Counted from the stretch's first letter, positions 44,733-54,810 are shown. The stretch is 64,000 bases of DNA from Clostridioides difficile ATCC 9689 = DSM 1296 (GCF_001077535.1 NZ_CP011968.1:620001-684000), one strand, 5' to 3'. Made by a program: numbers and translations. The notes: generated by a model from the letters alone, not told the origin.

Positions 44733-45569
44733 ATGATTAAATTAGGAACACATCTTTCAATAGCAAAAGGATTTGCTAATGCGGCTGAGACAGCTGTATA
44801 TATTGGTGCAAATACATTTCAATTTTTTAGTAGAAATCCAAGAGGAGGAAATGCTAAAGAATTTGATGAAAAAGATATAATTAAATTTCAAGAAATTAGA
44901 AAAGAAAATAATTTTGCACCACTGCTTGCACATGCACCATATACTATGAATCTGGGTGGTACAAAGGATGATGTATACGAATTTGCAACAAGGGTGATAG
45001 ATGAGGATATAAGAAGGATGGACTCATTAGGAATTGAATACATGTGTTTTCATCCTGGAAGTCATGTAGGTGGTGGTGTAGATTTTGGCATAGATAGAAT
45101 AGTAAAAGGATTGAACAATGCCATAAAGGGTGATGAAAATATAACTATACTTCTTGAAACTATGTCGGGAAAGGGAACTGAAATAGGTTTTAAATTTGAG
45201 CAATTAAAAAGTATAATAGACAAAATTGAGCATAAAGAAAAAATAGGTGTGTGTCTTGATACATGTCATATTTTTTCAGCTGGTTATGATATAGTGAATG
45301 ATTTAGATGGGGTTTTGGAAGAATTTGATAAGGTTATAGGCATAGAAAGATTGAAAACTGTCCATCTAAATGATAGTATGATGCCATTTGGAGACAAAAA
45401 AGACAGACATGCTCCTATAGGGGAAGGAAAGATAGGATTAAAAGCATTAATTGATTTTATGGAACATCCTAGTCTAAAACATTTACCATTTTTCTTAGAA
45501 ACTCCTTTTGATGATGAAGGTCACAAGAGAGAGCTTAAAATGATAAAAGAAATACTATCTAGTAAATAA
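44733..45569 (+). CDS. nfo: Endonuclease IV
   Basis: The 278-residue TIM-barrel AP endonuclease has the canonical metal-site segments: [90 protein letters not shown] and DRHAPIGEG. All three-zinc ligands appear present. It cuts abasic sites in base-excision repair. AAAGGAG precedes the start. It is a single-gene unit. A second barrel of the same superfamily lies at 39192 but lacks the DNA-repair motifs. Confidence 0.95.
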
Positions 45570-45594
45570 ACCTTTATTAAAAATATGTGAAATA

Positions 45595-45622
45595 CTCCGC
45601 CCTCAACATAATTAGGGTGGAG
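45595..45622 (+). repeat. Related CTCCGCCCT/AGGGTGGAG stem-loop
   Basis: A 9-bp stem (45595-45603 with 45614-45622) directly after nfo resembles the stems at 4355 and 44639 in sequence, without the TAGTTCAAAAT tail or a T tract. Confidence 0.5.
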
Positions 45623-45852
45623 ATACAATTATCAAATGTGATAATTTAAATTAATGGATAGGAATAACAAAAATTGTATACAAATTAACTGGGTATAAAG
45701 TATGATTATATTATGAATAGACTGATATAAAATATAATTATATTATGAATAGTATGTAAATATATTGCAAAGATTCTCATAATTTGTTGTATAATTAAAG
45801 ATGACATATTTATATTATATAAAAAATTATTAAAAGTTAGGTGGGGAAAGAT

Positions 45853-46848
45853 ATGAGAAATTTAGGCAATACTAACATGAAAATAAAGAGAGTTGGCTTT
45901 GGGGGCATTCCAATACAAAGGATTACTCAAGATGATACTAACTTAGTTATAAATGAGTTAGAAAAACAAGGAATAAACTTTATTGATAGTGCAAGAGGGT
46001 ATACAATAAGTGAGGAAGCAATCGGAATTGCCATTGAAGGAAAAAGAGATAAATTTTTCTTAGCTACTAAAAGTATGTCCAGAGATTATGATTCAATGAA
46101 GAGAGATGTTGAAATAAGTTTAAATAATTTTAAAACTGATTTTATAGATTTATATCAATTCCATAATGTTAAAGAAGAGGAGTATGATAATCTTTTTAAA
46201 GATAAAATGGCTTATAGTGCCCTTTTAGAGGCAAAGGAGCAAGGTAAGATAAAACATATTGGTATAACTAGTCACAATTTAAATACTATAGAAAAAGCTA
46301 TAGAAGATGGAAAATTTGACACTATACAATTCCCTTACAATATAGTTGAAGGACAAGCAGATGAAGTGTTTAAAAAAGCTCATGAAAAAGGAATTGGGAT
46401 AATAGTAATGAAACCTTTAGCTGGAGGTGCTTTAGACAATGCAACACTGGCTATTAAATATATACTATCTAAAGATTACATAGATGTAGTTATACCAGGT
46501 ATGGAGAGTGTTGAACAGGTTAGACAAAATGTCGCTGTACTTGAAAATCTTGTGCTAGATGAAAAAGATAATAAGGAAATTGAAGAAATAAGAAATTCTT
46601 TAGGTAAAAAATTCTGTAGAAGATGCGAATATTGTATGCCTTGTGCTGTAGGAATAAATATACCATTGAGTTTTTTATGTGAAGGTTATTATACTAGATA
46701 TGGATTAAAAGAGTGGGCTAAAGAAAAATATGAGGTTATGGATGTTAAACCTACTGAGTGTATTGACTGTGGGCTTTGCGAGAGTAGATGTCCATATGAA
46801 CTTCCTATAAGAGAAATGCTTAAGACTGTTGTTGAAAAGCTAGGATAG
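45853..46848 (+). CDS. Aldo/keto reductase with C-terminal 4Fe-4S domain
   Basis: The 331-residue protein has the AKR barrel: GFGGIPIQRI, FIDSARGYTISEE with the catalytic Asp/Tyr region, and LYQFHNVKEEE. A ferredoxin-like tail follows with CRRCEYCMPC and CIDCGLCESRCPYELPI, giving two cysteine clusters. ATG 45853 is used because AGGTGGGG lies just upstream; the GTG at 45841 overlaps that site. Electron transfer between NAD(P)H and an FeS acceptor is inferred. The substrate is unknown. Confidence 0.9.
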   Translation: MRNLGNTNMKIKRVGFGGIPIQRITQDDTNLVINELEKQGINFIDSARGYTISEEAIGIAIEGKRDKFFLATKSMSRDYDSMKRDVEISLNNFKTDFIDLYQFHNVKEEEYDNLFKDKMAYSALLEAKEQGKIKHIGITSHNLNTIEKAIEDGKFDTIQFPYNIVEGQADEVFKKAHEKGIGIIVMKPLAGGALDNATLAIKYILSKDYIDVVIPGMESVEQVRQNVAVLENLVLDEKDNKEIEEIRNSLGKKFCRRCEYCMPCAVGINIPLSFLCEGYYTRYGLKEWAKEKYEVMDVKPTECIDCGLCESRCPYELPIREMLKTVVEKLG

Positions 46849-46860
46849 ATTTTATTTATT

Positions 46861-46898
46861 GAAATCGGTGTATTAAATTTACTCCGATTTCTTTTTAT
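46861..46898 (+). terminator. Terminator after the aldo/keto reductase
   Basis: GAAATCGG (46861-46868) pairs with CCGATTTC (46884-46891), followed by TTTTTATT. Confidence 0.8.
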
Positions 46899-46916
46899 TA
46901 GATGTGGTCTTATATA

Positions 46917-46965
46917 CAAATATTAAATTTACATAGTTATAGCTATTATATAAATTTAATATTTG
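46917..46965. repeat. Perfect 15-bp inverted repeat
   Basis: CAAATATTAAATTTA (46917-46931) is the exact complement of 46951-46965, with a 19-base loop. It lies between convergent genes and may help terminate the leftward RusA-like transcript. Confidence 0.6.
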
Positions 46966-47104
46966 TTTAATACTTATTAAATATTTACTTAATGCTTTTT
47001 AAAAACATTTGTTTGAGTATAGACATAACACAATTATTATTGTTGTATTAGTATAGTTTCAAATACTGGAGTATCAATATAATGTCGAATAACACATAAA
47101 ATCT

Positions 47105-47521
47105 TTATTTTTCAAAAATATTATAGGATATATCGTATTTAGATACTGGATAAAGTTCAATTTCAACCCTAGGGTTATCTTTATCTATAAAATCAAATAA
47201 AAGTACTGGCTTAAGTTGTTTATCATTTTTTATTATTCCACTTTTTTCAATACCATCACAAATACTTTTTGGATAATTATGTAAATCCCCCATTCTCTTA
47301 TTTGGGAAGAATAATTTCAAGACTGTTATTAGATTTTCTTCAACAGTTTCCCCTTGATACTGTTGGTTTATAAAACCTGCAATCATGTTTTCGTATGCAA
47401 GATACTTAGAATATTTTCCCTTTGAAGGCATCCATGCTTGACCATTTATGTTATGAAGCTTAAAATTAGATTTACTAATAGGTCTACCTGGAATTGTTAT
47501 TTTAATCAAATTTTTCACCAT
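47105..47521 (-). CDS. RusA-like endodeoxyribonuclease
   Basis: The 138-residue protein has the RusA-fold pattern: an N-terminal IPGRPISKSNFKL strand, a central FPNKRMGDLHNYPKSICDGI carrying acidic residues and the D-x-x-NYxK motif, and KSGIIKNDKQL. In RusA the three aspartates bind the metal that cuts Holliday junctions. Here the third position reads ND where DD is usual. The genes are often phage-borne, but no other phage gene is near. Minus strand, single gene, start preceded by AAGGATGG. Confidence 0.72.
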   Translation of the reverse strand: MVKNLIKITIPGRPISKSNFKLHNINGQAWMPSKGKYSKYLAYENMIAGFINQQYQGETVEENLITVLKLFFPNKRMGDLHNYPKSICDGIEKSGIIKNDKQLKPVLLFDFIDKDNPRVEIELYPVSKYDISYNIFEK

Positions 47522-47889
47522 CCTTATACAGTATTTATTATAATCTGTATATGATTTAAAAGCAAATTGTTATTTAAAGTGTTTTTACAGAGCTTGTTTG
47601 TAAAATTTTCCACTTTAGATGTAGTAATATAAGATAAGTATTTTGCTTACAAATTTTAAAATTTGATATATGATGGACATATTCATATTAGACTATTATA
47701 AGACCTTCATAATATTAATAAGTATAGTTTAGTAAAGAGAGTAAAAAGAAATCCATATAAGTCAAGTAAAGACTTAATAAATGGCAATGTAAATGGGATA
47801 TTAATTATAAGAAAAAATCAATCTTTTTGCATTAACTATAGGAAGAATGTCAAAATATAACTAATGATATTTGAAGTTTTAGAGTTTAT

Positions 47890-48560
47890 ATTAAAAGGTA
47901 AGAAGGTTAAGTGGGTAAAAAAGGTTGAATAGATTAAAAAGGCTAAGTATCTAAAAGAGTTAAGTAGGTAAAAAAGTTAAATAAGTAAATGAAAAAGGCT
48001 AAGTATATAAAAGAGTTAATAGGTAAAAAAGTTAAATAAGTAAATGAAAAAGGCTAAGTATATAAAGGAGTTAGTAGATAAAAAAATTAAATAGATAAAA
48101 AGATTAAGTATCTAAAAGCGTTGGTAGATAAAAAAATTAAATAAATAAAAAAGATTAAGTATTCAAAAGAGTTAGTAGGTAAAATAATTAAATAGATAAA
48201 AAGACTAATTATTTAAAGGAGTTAAGTAGATAGAAAAGTTAAATAAGTAAATGAAAAAGACGAAGTATTTAAAAGAGTTAGTAAATAAAAAAGATGAAGT
48301 ATCTAAAAGAGTTAGTAGGTAAAAAACTAAATAGGTAAAAAGATGAAGTATCTAAAAGAGTTAGTAGGTAAAAAATTAAATAGGTAAAAAGACGAAGTAC
48401 CTAAAAGAGTTAGTAGGTAAAAAAATTAAATAGATAAAAAGACGAAGTATCTAAAAGAGTTAAGCAGGTAAGAAAATTGAATAGCTAAAAAGATTAAGTA
48501 TTTAAAAGAGTTAATAGCTAGAAAAGGTTAAAAAGACTAAAAAAAATAAATAAATTTAAA
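47890..48560. repeat. Long intergenic tandem repeat, period about 49 bp, about 13 copies
   Basis: The unit contains GTTAGTAGGTAAAAAA, TTAAATAGGTAAAAAGA and GAAGTATCTAAAAGA. GTTAGTAGGT recurs at 48311, 48360 and 48409. Outer copies are more diverged than central ones. No gene lies in the 47522-48590 gap. Confidence 0.9.
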
Positions 48561-48590
48561 AAGTCAATTAGATTAAAAAGGAATAATTTT

Positions 48591-49505
48591 ATGGATAATA
48601 AGGAATTAAAAGCATTTTGTAATTTAATAGGATTAAACTGTGTGGGAGTAGCAGGGGTAGATAAGTATGATAATTTAGAAAAGATACTTAAGGACAGACA
48701 ACAAAAAGGTTATTTAACTGGTATGGAAGAACCAATAATTGAGAACAGAATTAACCCAAGAAATATAATGAAGGATGCTAACTCTATAATAGTCTGTGCA
48801 TTTCCATATCATATAAATAGACAAGAAAAGAATAAAAATTCAAATTTATCAAAATATTGTCATGGAAAGGATTATCACATTGTAGTAAAGGACTTTTTAC
48901 AACAAATTTGTGATTATATTTCTAAAACAGTAACAGATTTTAAATACAAGTTATTTGCTGATAATGGACCATTAGTTGACAGGTATTTAGCTTATTTATC
49001 AGGAATAGGATATTTTGGAATAAATAATAATATCATAACTGATGAATATGGTTCTTACATATTTATAGGGTATATAGTAAATAATTATAAATTTGAAGAA
49101 GATAAACCACTAGAAAAAAGTTGTTTTAAATGTGGTAAGTGTGTAAAATATTGTCCGGGAAATGCTATATTGGGAAATTATGATATGAACCCCAAAAAAT
49201 GTTTATCATATATAACTCAAAAAAAAGGAGATTTGTCAGAGAAAGAAAAAGTTGTTTTAAAGAATGGCAAAAAGGTATTTGGATGCGATATTTGTCAAGA
49301 AGTATGTCCACATAATGTTGAAATACCAACAACTCATATTTTGGAATTTAAAGAAAATATAATAGATTATTTGGATTATGATGAGATACAAAATATTTCA
49401 AATAAAGAATTTAAAAGGAGATATGGAGATAGAGCTTTTAGCTGGAGAGGGAGAAATATAATAAAGAGAAATATGGAAATAATTTTAGATAAGTATGATG
49501 ACTAA
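48591..49505 (+). CDS. queG: Epoxyqueuosine reductase QueG-like
   Basis: The 304-residue protein has the cobalamin-binding N-terminal region and two 4Fe-4S motifs, CFKCGKCVKYCPGNAI and GCDICQEVCPHN, with YLAYLSGIGYFGINNN between. This arrangement is diagnostic of QueG, which reduces epoxyqueuosine to queuosine in tRNA using B12. It is shorter than the E. coli protein, as is usual for members lacking the C-terminal HEAT part. The next gene, a Lon-type protease, starts 105 bases downstream. Confidence 0.88.
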   Translation: MDNKELKAFCNLIGLNCVGVAGVDKYDNLEKILKDRQQKGYLTGMEEPIIENRINPRNIMKDANSIIVCAFPYHINRQEKNKNSNLSKYCHGKDYHIVVKDFLQQICDYISKTVTDFKYKLFADNGPLVDRYLAYLSGIGYFGINNNIITDEYGSYIFIGYIVNNYKFEEDKPLEKSCFKCGKCVKYCPGNAILGNYDMNPKKCLSYITQKKGDLSEKEKVVLKNGKKVFGCDICQEVCPHNVEIPTTHILEFKENIIDYLDYDEIQNISNKEFKRRYGDRAFSWRGRNIIKRNMEIILDKYDD

Positions 49506-49610
49506 TAATAAGAGTCTGTTTCATATACTTTAATGTGTATTTACTTTAACACTTGTTGTATAAAAGTCATATTATATCATTAAAGTTAAATATGGGGAGG
49601 TGGGGGAATA

Positions 49611-51848
49611 TTGAAATATAATAATACATCTGAAATAAATCCACTAGATTATATATTGGGTCAAGAAAGAGCTGTAGAAGCTATGGAATTAGGGTTGAAA
49701 ATAAATAATCCAGCGTACAACATATATATAGCTGGTGAACCTGGAACTGGTAAAAGTACTTATGCCTTAAAGGTTTTAAATGAGTATGCATCCAAAAAAA
49801 ATACGCATAAAGATTGGTGTTATATATATAATTTTGAAAACCCTAGAGAGCCTATTATAGTTGAATTAGAAAAGGGGTTTGGAAGAGAACTTAAGAAAGA
49901 TATGGAGAAATTAATTGAAAGTCTTTTAGAAGATTTTAAAAATGCGTTTGAAAGTGAAAATTTTGAAATAGAAAAAAATAAACTTCTGGATGAATATGAA
50001 ATAGAAAAAGATATGCTTTTGAAGCAAATTAAAAAATATGGAGAAGAAAAAGGATTTAAATTAAAACAGAGTAAAATGGGAATAGTTTTTATCCCTTTGA
50101 AAGAAGAGGAAGATGAAAGTGATGAGTCTGATGAAGAGTTTTACAAAGCTAAAAGAGAACTAGAAAATATGGCGATACAGGTCGTATATAAAATTAGAAA
50201 CTTAGAAGAAATAGCTGAAAAAGCAGTGTTAGAGCTTGAAGAAGAGATAGCTAAACTTGTAGTAGAACCTCATATCAAGAGATTGTGTGAAAAATATGAA
50301 AATTATGATAAGATTCAAACTTATCTGGAAAATATAAAGAAAGATATAATAGAATATATGTATTTATTCTATTTAGATGAAGAGGAGTTAAAAGATAAGT
50401 ATGATAAAGAGCATTTTATTAAATATAAAATTAACCTATTTGTAGACAATGGAAGCTCAAAGAATAAAGAATCAGCACCTGTTGTAGTAGAGATAAACCC
50501 AAGTCCAGCAAATCTATTTGGAAAGGCAGAGTATGATTATGCAAATGGAAATATAAAGACTGATTTCACAAAACTATTATCAGGAGCATTTCATAGGGCT
50601 AATGGTGGTTATTTAGTACTTTATGCAGACCAATTACTAAAATATACAATGTCTTGGGAAATTCTTAAAAAGACTTTGCAGACTAAAAAAGTAATATTGG
50701 AAACACAAACAGCAATTAAACCAGAAAATATGCCATTGGATGTTAAATTAGTACTGATTGGAAGCCACTATATATATGATATTTTATATAGATATGATGA
50801 AGATTTTGAAAAATATTTTAAAGTATTTGTAGACTTTGATAGTGAAATGGATAAAAATGAAGATAATGAAGAAGGAATAGCAAGATTTATAGCATACCAA
50901 TGTGATAAGAATAATTTAAGGCATTTTACTAAATCAGCAGTTGAAGAGGTTATTAAATTTAGCACTAGATTATCTGGTGATTTAGAAAAACTATCAACTA
51001 AGTTTAATAAAATAATGGAAGTTGTAATAGAAGGAAGTGCTTATGCAGAGTTTAGAAATTCGGAGTATACAGAGCAGTGTGATGTTAAAAAAGCAATAAG
51101 TGAAAAGAGAAAAAGAATCAATAGAGTGGAAACACATATGGATGAATCAATTGAAAATGGATTTACTCTAATAGAAACAGAGGGAAGAAAAGTAGGAGTG
51201 ATAAATGGTTTGTCAGTCTTAAGTACAGGAGAATACTCTTTTGGTAGAGCTTCAAGGATTACAGCGACCACTAGCCCAGGAAGTAAAGGCATAGTAAATA
51301 TAGAAAGAGAAGTAAATATGAGTGGCTCTATACATAACAAAGGAGTACTTATATTAGGTGGCTATCTTTCTGAGAATTTTGCACAGGATTTACTATTGTC
51401 ACTAAATGCATATGTTTGTTTTGAACAAAATTATGGTGGAATAGATGGAGATAGTGCATCTTCTGCAGAATTATATGTACTATTATCATCTCTTAGTGGA
51501 GTATCAATTAAACAAAATATTGCTGTTACAGGTTCTATAAATCAAAAGGGTGATATACAAGTAGTTGGTGGTATAAGTGAAAAGATAGAAGGATTTTATT
51601 CTATATGTAAAACTAAAGGGTTAAATGGTGAGCAAGGCGTCATAATTCCTAGAAAAAATCAAAGAAATCTCGTTTTATCAGATGAAGTTAATGATGCAGT
51701 GCGAGATGGAAAATTTAAGATATATACTGTTGAAAGAGTAGAAGAGGCTATAGAGATATTGACAGATGTTAAATTTGAAGAAATAAAGAAATTGGTAAAA
51801 GAAAAATTAATATCTTTCAGCAAGATACAAACTGTGTCAAAAGAATAA
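49611..51848 (+). CDS. Lon-type ATP-dependent protease (LonB/AAA_32 class)
   Basis: The 745-residue protein starts with TTG after GGGAGGTGGGGG. Walker A is at the N-terminal end (AGEPGTGKSTYAL, about 41-53). A long coiled-coil insertion follows (about 90-260), then Walker-B/sensor regions and a C-terminal Lon protease domain. The catalytic Ser lies in GGIDGDSASSAELY and the Lys in TGSINQKGDIQVVGGI. This is the Lon-like group without the N-terminal LAN domain, not classical LonA. The acidic stretch EEDESDESDEEFYKA is notable. It degrades unfolded or specific proteins in the cytosol. A terminator follows. Confidence 0.9.
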   Translation: MKYNNTSEINPLDYILGQERAVEAMELGLKINNPAYNIYIAGEPGTGKSTYALKVLNEYASKKNTHKDWCYIYNFENPREPIIVELEKGFGRELKKDMEKLIESLLEDFKNAFESENFEIEKNKLLDEYEIEKDMLLKQIKKYGEEKGFKLKQSKMGIVFIPLKEEEDESDESDEEFYKAKRELENMAIQVVYKIRNLEEIAEKAVLELEEEIAKLVVEPHIKRLCEKYENYDKIQTYLENIKKDIIEYMYLFYLDEEELKDKYDKEHFIKYKINLFVDNGSSKNKESAPVVVEINPSPANLFGKAEYDYANGNIKTDFTKLLSGAFHRANGGYLVLYADQLLKYTMSWEILKKTLQTKKVILETQTAIKPENMPLDVKLVLIGSHYIYDILYRYDEDFEKYFKVFVDFDSEMDKNEDNEEGIARFIAYQCDKNNLRHFTKSAVEEVIKFSTRLSGDLEKLSTKFNKIMEVVIEGSAYAEFRNSEYTEQCDVKKAISEKRKRINRVETHMDESIENGFTLIETEGRKVGVINGLSVLSTGEYSFGRASRITATTSPGSKGIVNIEREVNMSGSIHNKGVLILGGYLSENFAQDLLLSLNAYVCFEQNYGGIDGDSASSAELYVLLSSLSGVSIKQNIAVTGSINQKGDIQVVGGISEKIEGFYSICKTKGLNGEQGVIIPRKNQRNLVLSDEVNDAVRDGKFKIYTVERVEEAIEILTDVKFEEIKKLVKEKLISFSKIQTVSKE

Positions 51849-51884
51849 GTTTATTATAGAATTTAATGGGTATTTATGTATAAT

Positions 51885-51920
51885 AAAAAGCAAGAACTTT
51901 AATAGGTTTTTGCTTTTTTT
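51885..51920 (+). terminator. Terminator after the Lon-type protease
   Basis: AAAAAGCAAGAAC (51885-51897) pairs with GTTTTTGCTTTTT (51906-51918) with one G-T pair, and the T tract continues. Confidence 0.85.
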
Positions 51921-52044
51921 GTAAATATATATAAATTAAATTCTTATTTTGTATGTTTTATATATTGATGTTTATTTTTTTGTTGATATGATTAAACCAT
52001 TTATAAATAGGTTTTATAAATTAGTATTTTAAAGGGGGATAATT

Positions 52045-53262
52045 ATGAAAAATGTAAATCTAAAAGAGATAAATGAAAAAGATGTAATTTTGGAAGAAGA
52101 GATAAATAAAAAAGGAATGGATAAGAAAAATATAATTGAGAAGGAAGAGATAAATAAAAAAGGAATAGATAAGAAAGATATAATTGAGAAGAAAGAGATA
52201 AATAAAAAAGGAATAGATAAGAAAGATATAATTGAGAAGAAAGAGATAAATAAAAAAGGAATAGATAAGAAAGATATAATTGAGAAGAAAGAGATAAATA
52301 AAAAAGAAATGGATAAGAAAGATATAATTGAGAAGGAAGAGATAAATAAAAAAGGAATGAATAAGAAAGATATAATTGAGAAGGAAGAGATAAATGAAAA
52401 AGGAATAGATAAAATGATTGGTAAAAAAGATGAGATAATTGATGAGAAAGATATAGAGAATTTTATGGATATTGAAGAAGATAAAAAAAGTATCAAAGTA
52501 AGTAAAAAAAGTACTAAAAAAGGTGAAACGGAGAAAAAAACAAAGAAGAGTAGTTCTAATAAGGCTACACAAAAAACAAGTAAAGAAACTAAAAGTAAGT
52601 CTAAAATTAAAAATGAGTCAGCAAATGAAAAAGACGTAAATAAGATTTTAGACGAGTTAGAAAAATTGTATCCAGATGCTAAATGTGAGTTAAATTATGG
52701 GACAGCCTTTGAACTTTTAATAGCAACTATTTTATCAGCACAATGTACTGATGTAAGAGTGAATAAAGTTACTTCAGAGTTGTTTAAAAAGTACAACACA
52801 GCTAGAGACTTTGCTAATTTGAGCATTGAAGAAATTAGTAAAGAGATAAAGAGTTGTGGTCTTTACAAAAGCAAGTCTCAAAAAATAAAGGATACATCTG
52901 AACAGCTATGTGAATTATATGATGGTGAAGTACCTGATAGCTTAGAAAAGCTTATAAAATTACCTGGTGTTGGAAGAAAAACAGCAGGGGTTGTACTTAG
53001 TAACGCTTTTAATCATCCAGCAATAGCTGTAGATACTCATGTATTTAGAGTTAGCAATAGAATAGGAATAGTGGACGAGCCAAATCCTCAAAAAACAGAA
53101 TTTGCACTTATGGAAGCTATACCAAAAGAAAGATGGTCACACTCACATCATGTATTAATTTTTCATGGAAGAAGAATGTGTAAAGCTAGAAATCCAGAAT
53201 GTGCAAGTTGCCCAATAAAAGAAGATTGTAATTATTATAAAGAACTTAATGAAACGAAATAA
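52045..53262 (+). CDS. nth: Endonuclease III with long repeat-containing N-terminal extension
   Basis: The 405-residue protein ends in a complete Nth domain (about 200-405). This includes the helix-hairpin-helix LPGVGRKTAGVVL with the catalytic Lys, VDTHVFR with the catalytic Asp, and the FeS loop C-x6-C-x2-C-x5-C (CKARNPECASCPIKEDC). Normal Nth has about 210 residues. Here about 195 extra N-terminal residues precede it: six and a half copies of a 16-residue unit (EINKKGIDKKDIIEKK), then a Lys/Ser/Thr-rich linker (KKSTKKGETEKKTKKSS). GGGGGATAATT precedes the ATG, and the repeat stays in frame because its unit is 48 bp. A later start within the linker is possible, but I see no better ribosome site. 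It removes oxidised pyrimidines from DNA. Confidence 0.92.
   Translation: MKNVNLKEINEKDVILEEEINKKGMDKKNIIEKEEINKKGIDKKDIIEKKEINKKGIDKKDIIEKKEINKKGIDKKDIIEKKEINKKEMDKKDIIEKEEINKKGMNKKDIIEKEEINEKGIDKMIGKKDEIIDEKDIENFMDIEEDKKSIKVSKKSTKKGETEKKTKKSSSNKATQKTSKETKSKSKIKNESANEKDVNKILDELEKLYPDAKCELNYGTAFELLIATILSAQCTDVRVNKVTSELFKKYNTARDFANLSIEEISKEIKSCGLYKSKSQKIKDTSEQLCELYDGEVPDSLEKLIKLPGVGRKTAGVVLSNAFNHPAIAVDTHVFRVSNRIGIVDEPNPQKTEFALMEAIPKERWSHSHHVLIFHGRRMCKARNPECASCPIKEDCNYYKELNETK
52099..52434 (+). repeat. In-frame 48-bp coding repeat in nth, about 6.5-7 units
   Basis: GAGATAAATAAAAAAGGAAT opens each unit. Units 2-4 are almost identical in DNA, so expansion is recent. The repeat encodes residues 19-130, a charged Lys/Glu helix. 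Confidence 0.93.
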
Positions 53263-53455
53263 CTTTTAGAAAGTAAGTTGTACAAGAGGGATTTTCTGAT
53301 ATAATAATACTTGTGAAAATGTTAGATAAAAAACTATTATATACATGAAATAAAAATTATTATTAACATTATTTTATATAATAGTATAATATTATTGTTA
53401 TTCTGTTTATAAAATAAAATTTGATAAATAAAAGCGATACTTAGGGAGGATTAAA

Positions 53456-53926
53456 ATGTCATTAAATATAGTATTAGTAGAACCAGAAATACCTCAAAAT
53501 ACAGGAAATATAATAAGAACCTGTGCAGCAACAGGTTCAACTTTACATTTAGTAAAACCACTGGGTTTTTCATTGGATGATAAACACCTAAAAAGATGTG
53601 GGCTTGACTATTGGGATATAGCTGATATACAATATTACGATAGCTTTGAAGAATTACAAGAAAAGTATCCAAATAGTAAATACTTTTTTTCTACAACAAA
53701 GGCTAAACAGTCACATTCAGATGTGAAATATGAAGAAAATTGTTTTATAGTATTTGGGAAAGAAACAAAGGGATTACCAGAACCTTTGTTGAAAGCAAAT
53801 ATGGATACTTGTATTAGAGTGCCTATGTTGGATGTTGAAAAGGCTAGGTCATTAAATTTATCAAATTCAGTTGCTATTGTAGTGTACGAGGCTTTAAGAC
53901 AAATAGGATACCCAAATATGAGGTAG
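53456..53926 (+). CDS. trmL: tRNA (cytidine/uridine-34 2'-O)-methyltransferase TrmL
   Basis: The 156-residue SPOUT methyltransferase has VEPEIPQNTGNIIRTCAATG, LHLVKPLGF, FGKETKGLP and LNLSNSVAIVVYEALRQ, which together identify TrmL (formerly YibK). It methylates the wobble ribose of tRNA-Leu. GGGAGGATTAAA precedes the start. It lies 35 bases before the DegV gene in the same direction. Confidence 0.93.
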   Translation: MSLNIVLVEPEIPQNTGNIIRTCAATGSTLHLVKPLGFSLDDKHLKRCGLDYWDIADIQYYDSFEELQEKYPNSKYFFSTTKAKQSHSDVKYEENCFIVFGKETKGLPEPLLKANMDTCIRVPMLDVEKARSLNLSNSVAIVVYEALRQIGYPNMR

Positions 53927-53961
53927 TTTCAACAAGCCTAAATGAGAAAGGAGCATACTTA

Positions 53962-54810
53962 ATGAAAAATCTAAAGATAATCTGTGACAGTTTATCGGAC
54001 GTGCCAAAAGATTTGTTAGATAAATATGATATAGATATAGTTTCATTAACAGTTATACTGGAGGAAAGAGAATACAAGGATAGAATTGATATATCTGGAG
54101 ATGAATTTTATAAAAGGCTTAGAGAAGAAAATGTATATCCAAAAACTTCTCAAGCTACTTATGCCCAATTTAAGGAAATTTTTGAGAAATATACAAATGA
54201 GGATAGAGAGATACTTTATATAGCAGGGTCTGCCACAGCTACAGGTACGTATCAAAGTGCTGTAATGGCAAAGAATGATGTAGATGGTAAAATATATACA
54301 TATGACTCTAACTTGCTTTGTATGGGAACTGGTTTACTTGTAATAAAAGCAGGAGAACTTGCAAGTGAAGGAAAGTCTGTTGCTGAAATATTGCCTGTTT
54401 TGGATGAATTAAAAGAGAAGGCTTTTGTTATATTTTCAGTAGATACATTGGAATATTTACAAAAGGGAGGTAGAATATCATCTACTAAGGCAGCAATAGG
54501 AAGTATATTAAATATAAAACCGATTCTTGAAATAAGAGATGGATTAGTTTCGCAAATATCTCAAGTAAGAGGAAAGAAGAATGTAATTTCTAAGATGATG
54601 GAATTGATAAAATCAAATTGTGGTGATGATTTATCAGACCAAATTGTGTATATAGGATATAGTGATGATTTTAAGGAAAAGGAACAATTATCTAAGGTTA
54701 TGCAAGATGAATTAAGACCTAAAGAAATTAGATTTTTCCAAATTGGTGTGTGTATAGGTGCACATGCTGGTCCTGGTGTTACTGGTATCATATGCTTAAA
54801 AAATAAATAA
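53962..54810 (+). CDS. DegV family fatty-acid-binding protein
   Basis: The 282-residue protein has the DegV signature: KIICDSLSDVPKDLL, TSQATYAQFKEIF, IAGSATATGTYQSA with the lipid-contacting Ser/Thr, DSNLLCMG and LQKGGRISSTKAAIGSILNIKP. In Firmicutes related proteins (FakB) hand fatty acids to FakA kinase for phospholipid synthesis. No fakA is nearby, so which fatty acid or partner applies is unknown. GAAAGGAG precedes the start. It probably shares a transcript with trmL. Confidence 0.92.
   Translation: MKNLKIICDSLSDVPKDLLDKYDIDIVSLTVILEEREYKDRIDISGDEFYKRLREENVYPKTSQATYAQFKEIFEKYTNEDREILYIAGSATATGTYQSAVMAKNDVDGKIYTYDSNLLCMGTGLLVIKAGELASEGKSVAEILPVLDELKEKAFVIFSVDTLEYLQKGGRISSTKAAIGSILNIKPILEIRDGLVSQISQVRGKKNVISKMMELIKSNCGDDLSDQIVYIGYSDDFKEKEQLSKVMQDELRPKEIRFFQIGVCIGAHAGPGVTGIICLKNK

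Noticed and set aside
47105-47521. Prophage remnant suggested by the RusA-like gene
   Set aside because: No integrase, terminase, structural or attachment-site features were found nearby. One RusA-like gene is not enough.
52029-52572. Leftward hydrophobic ORFs opposite nth
   Set aside because: They are antisense readings of the 48-bp coding repeat, which gives repeated Phe/Ile/Leu strings. They have no ribosome sites of their own.
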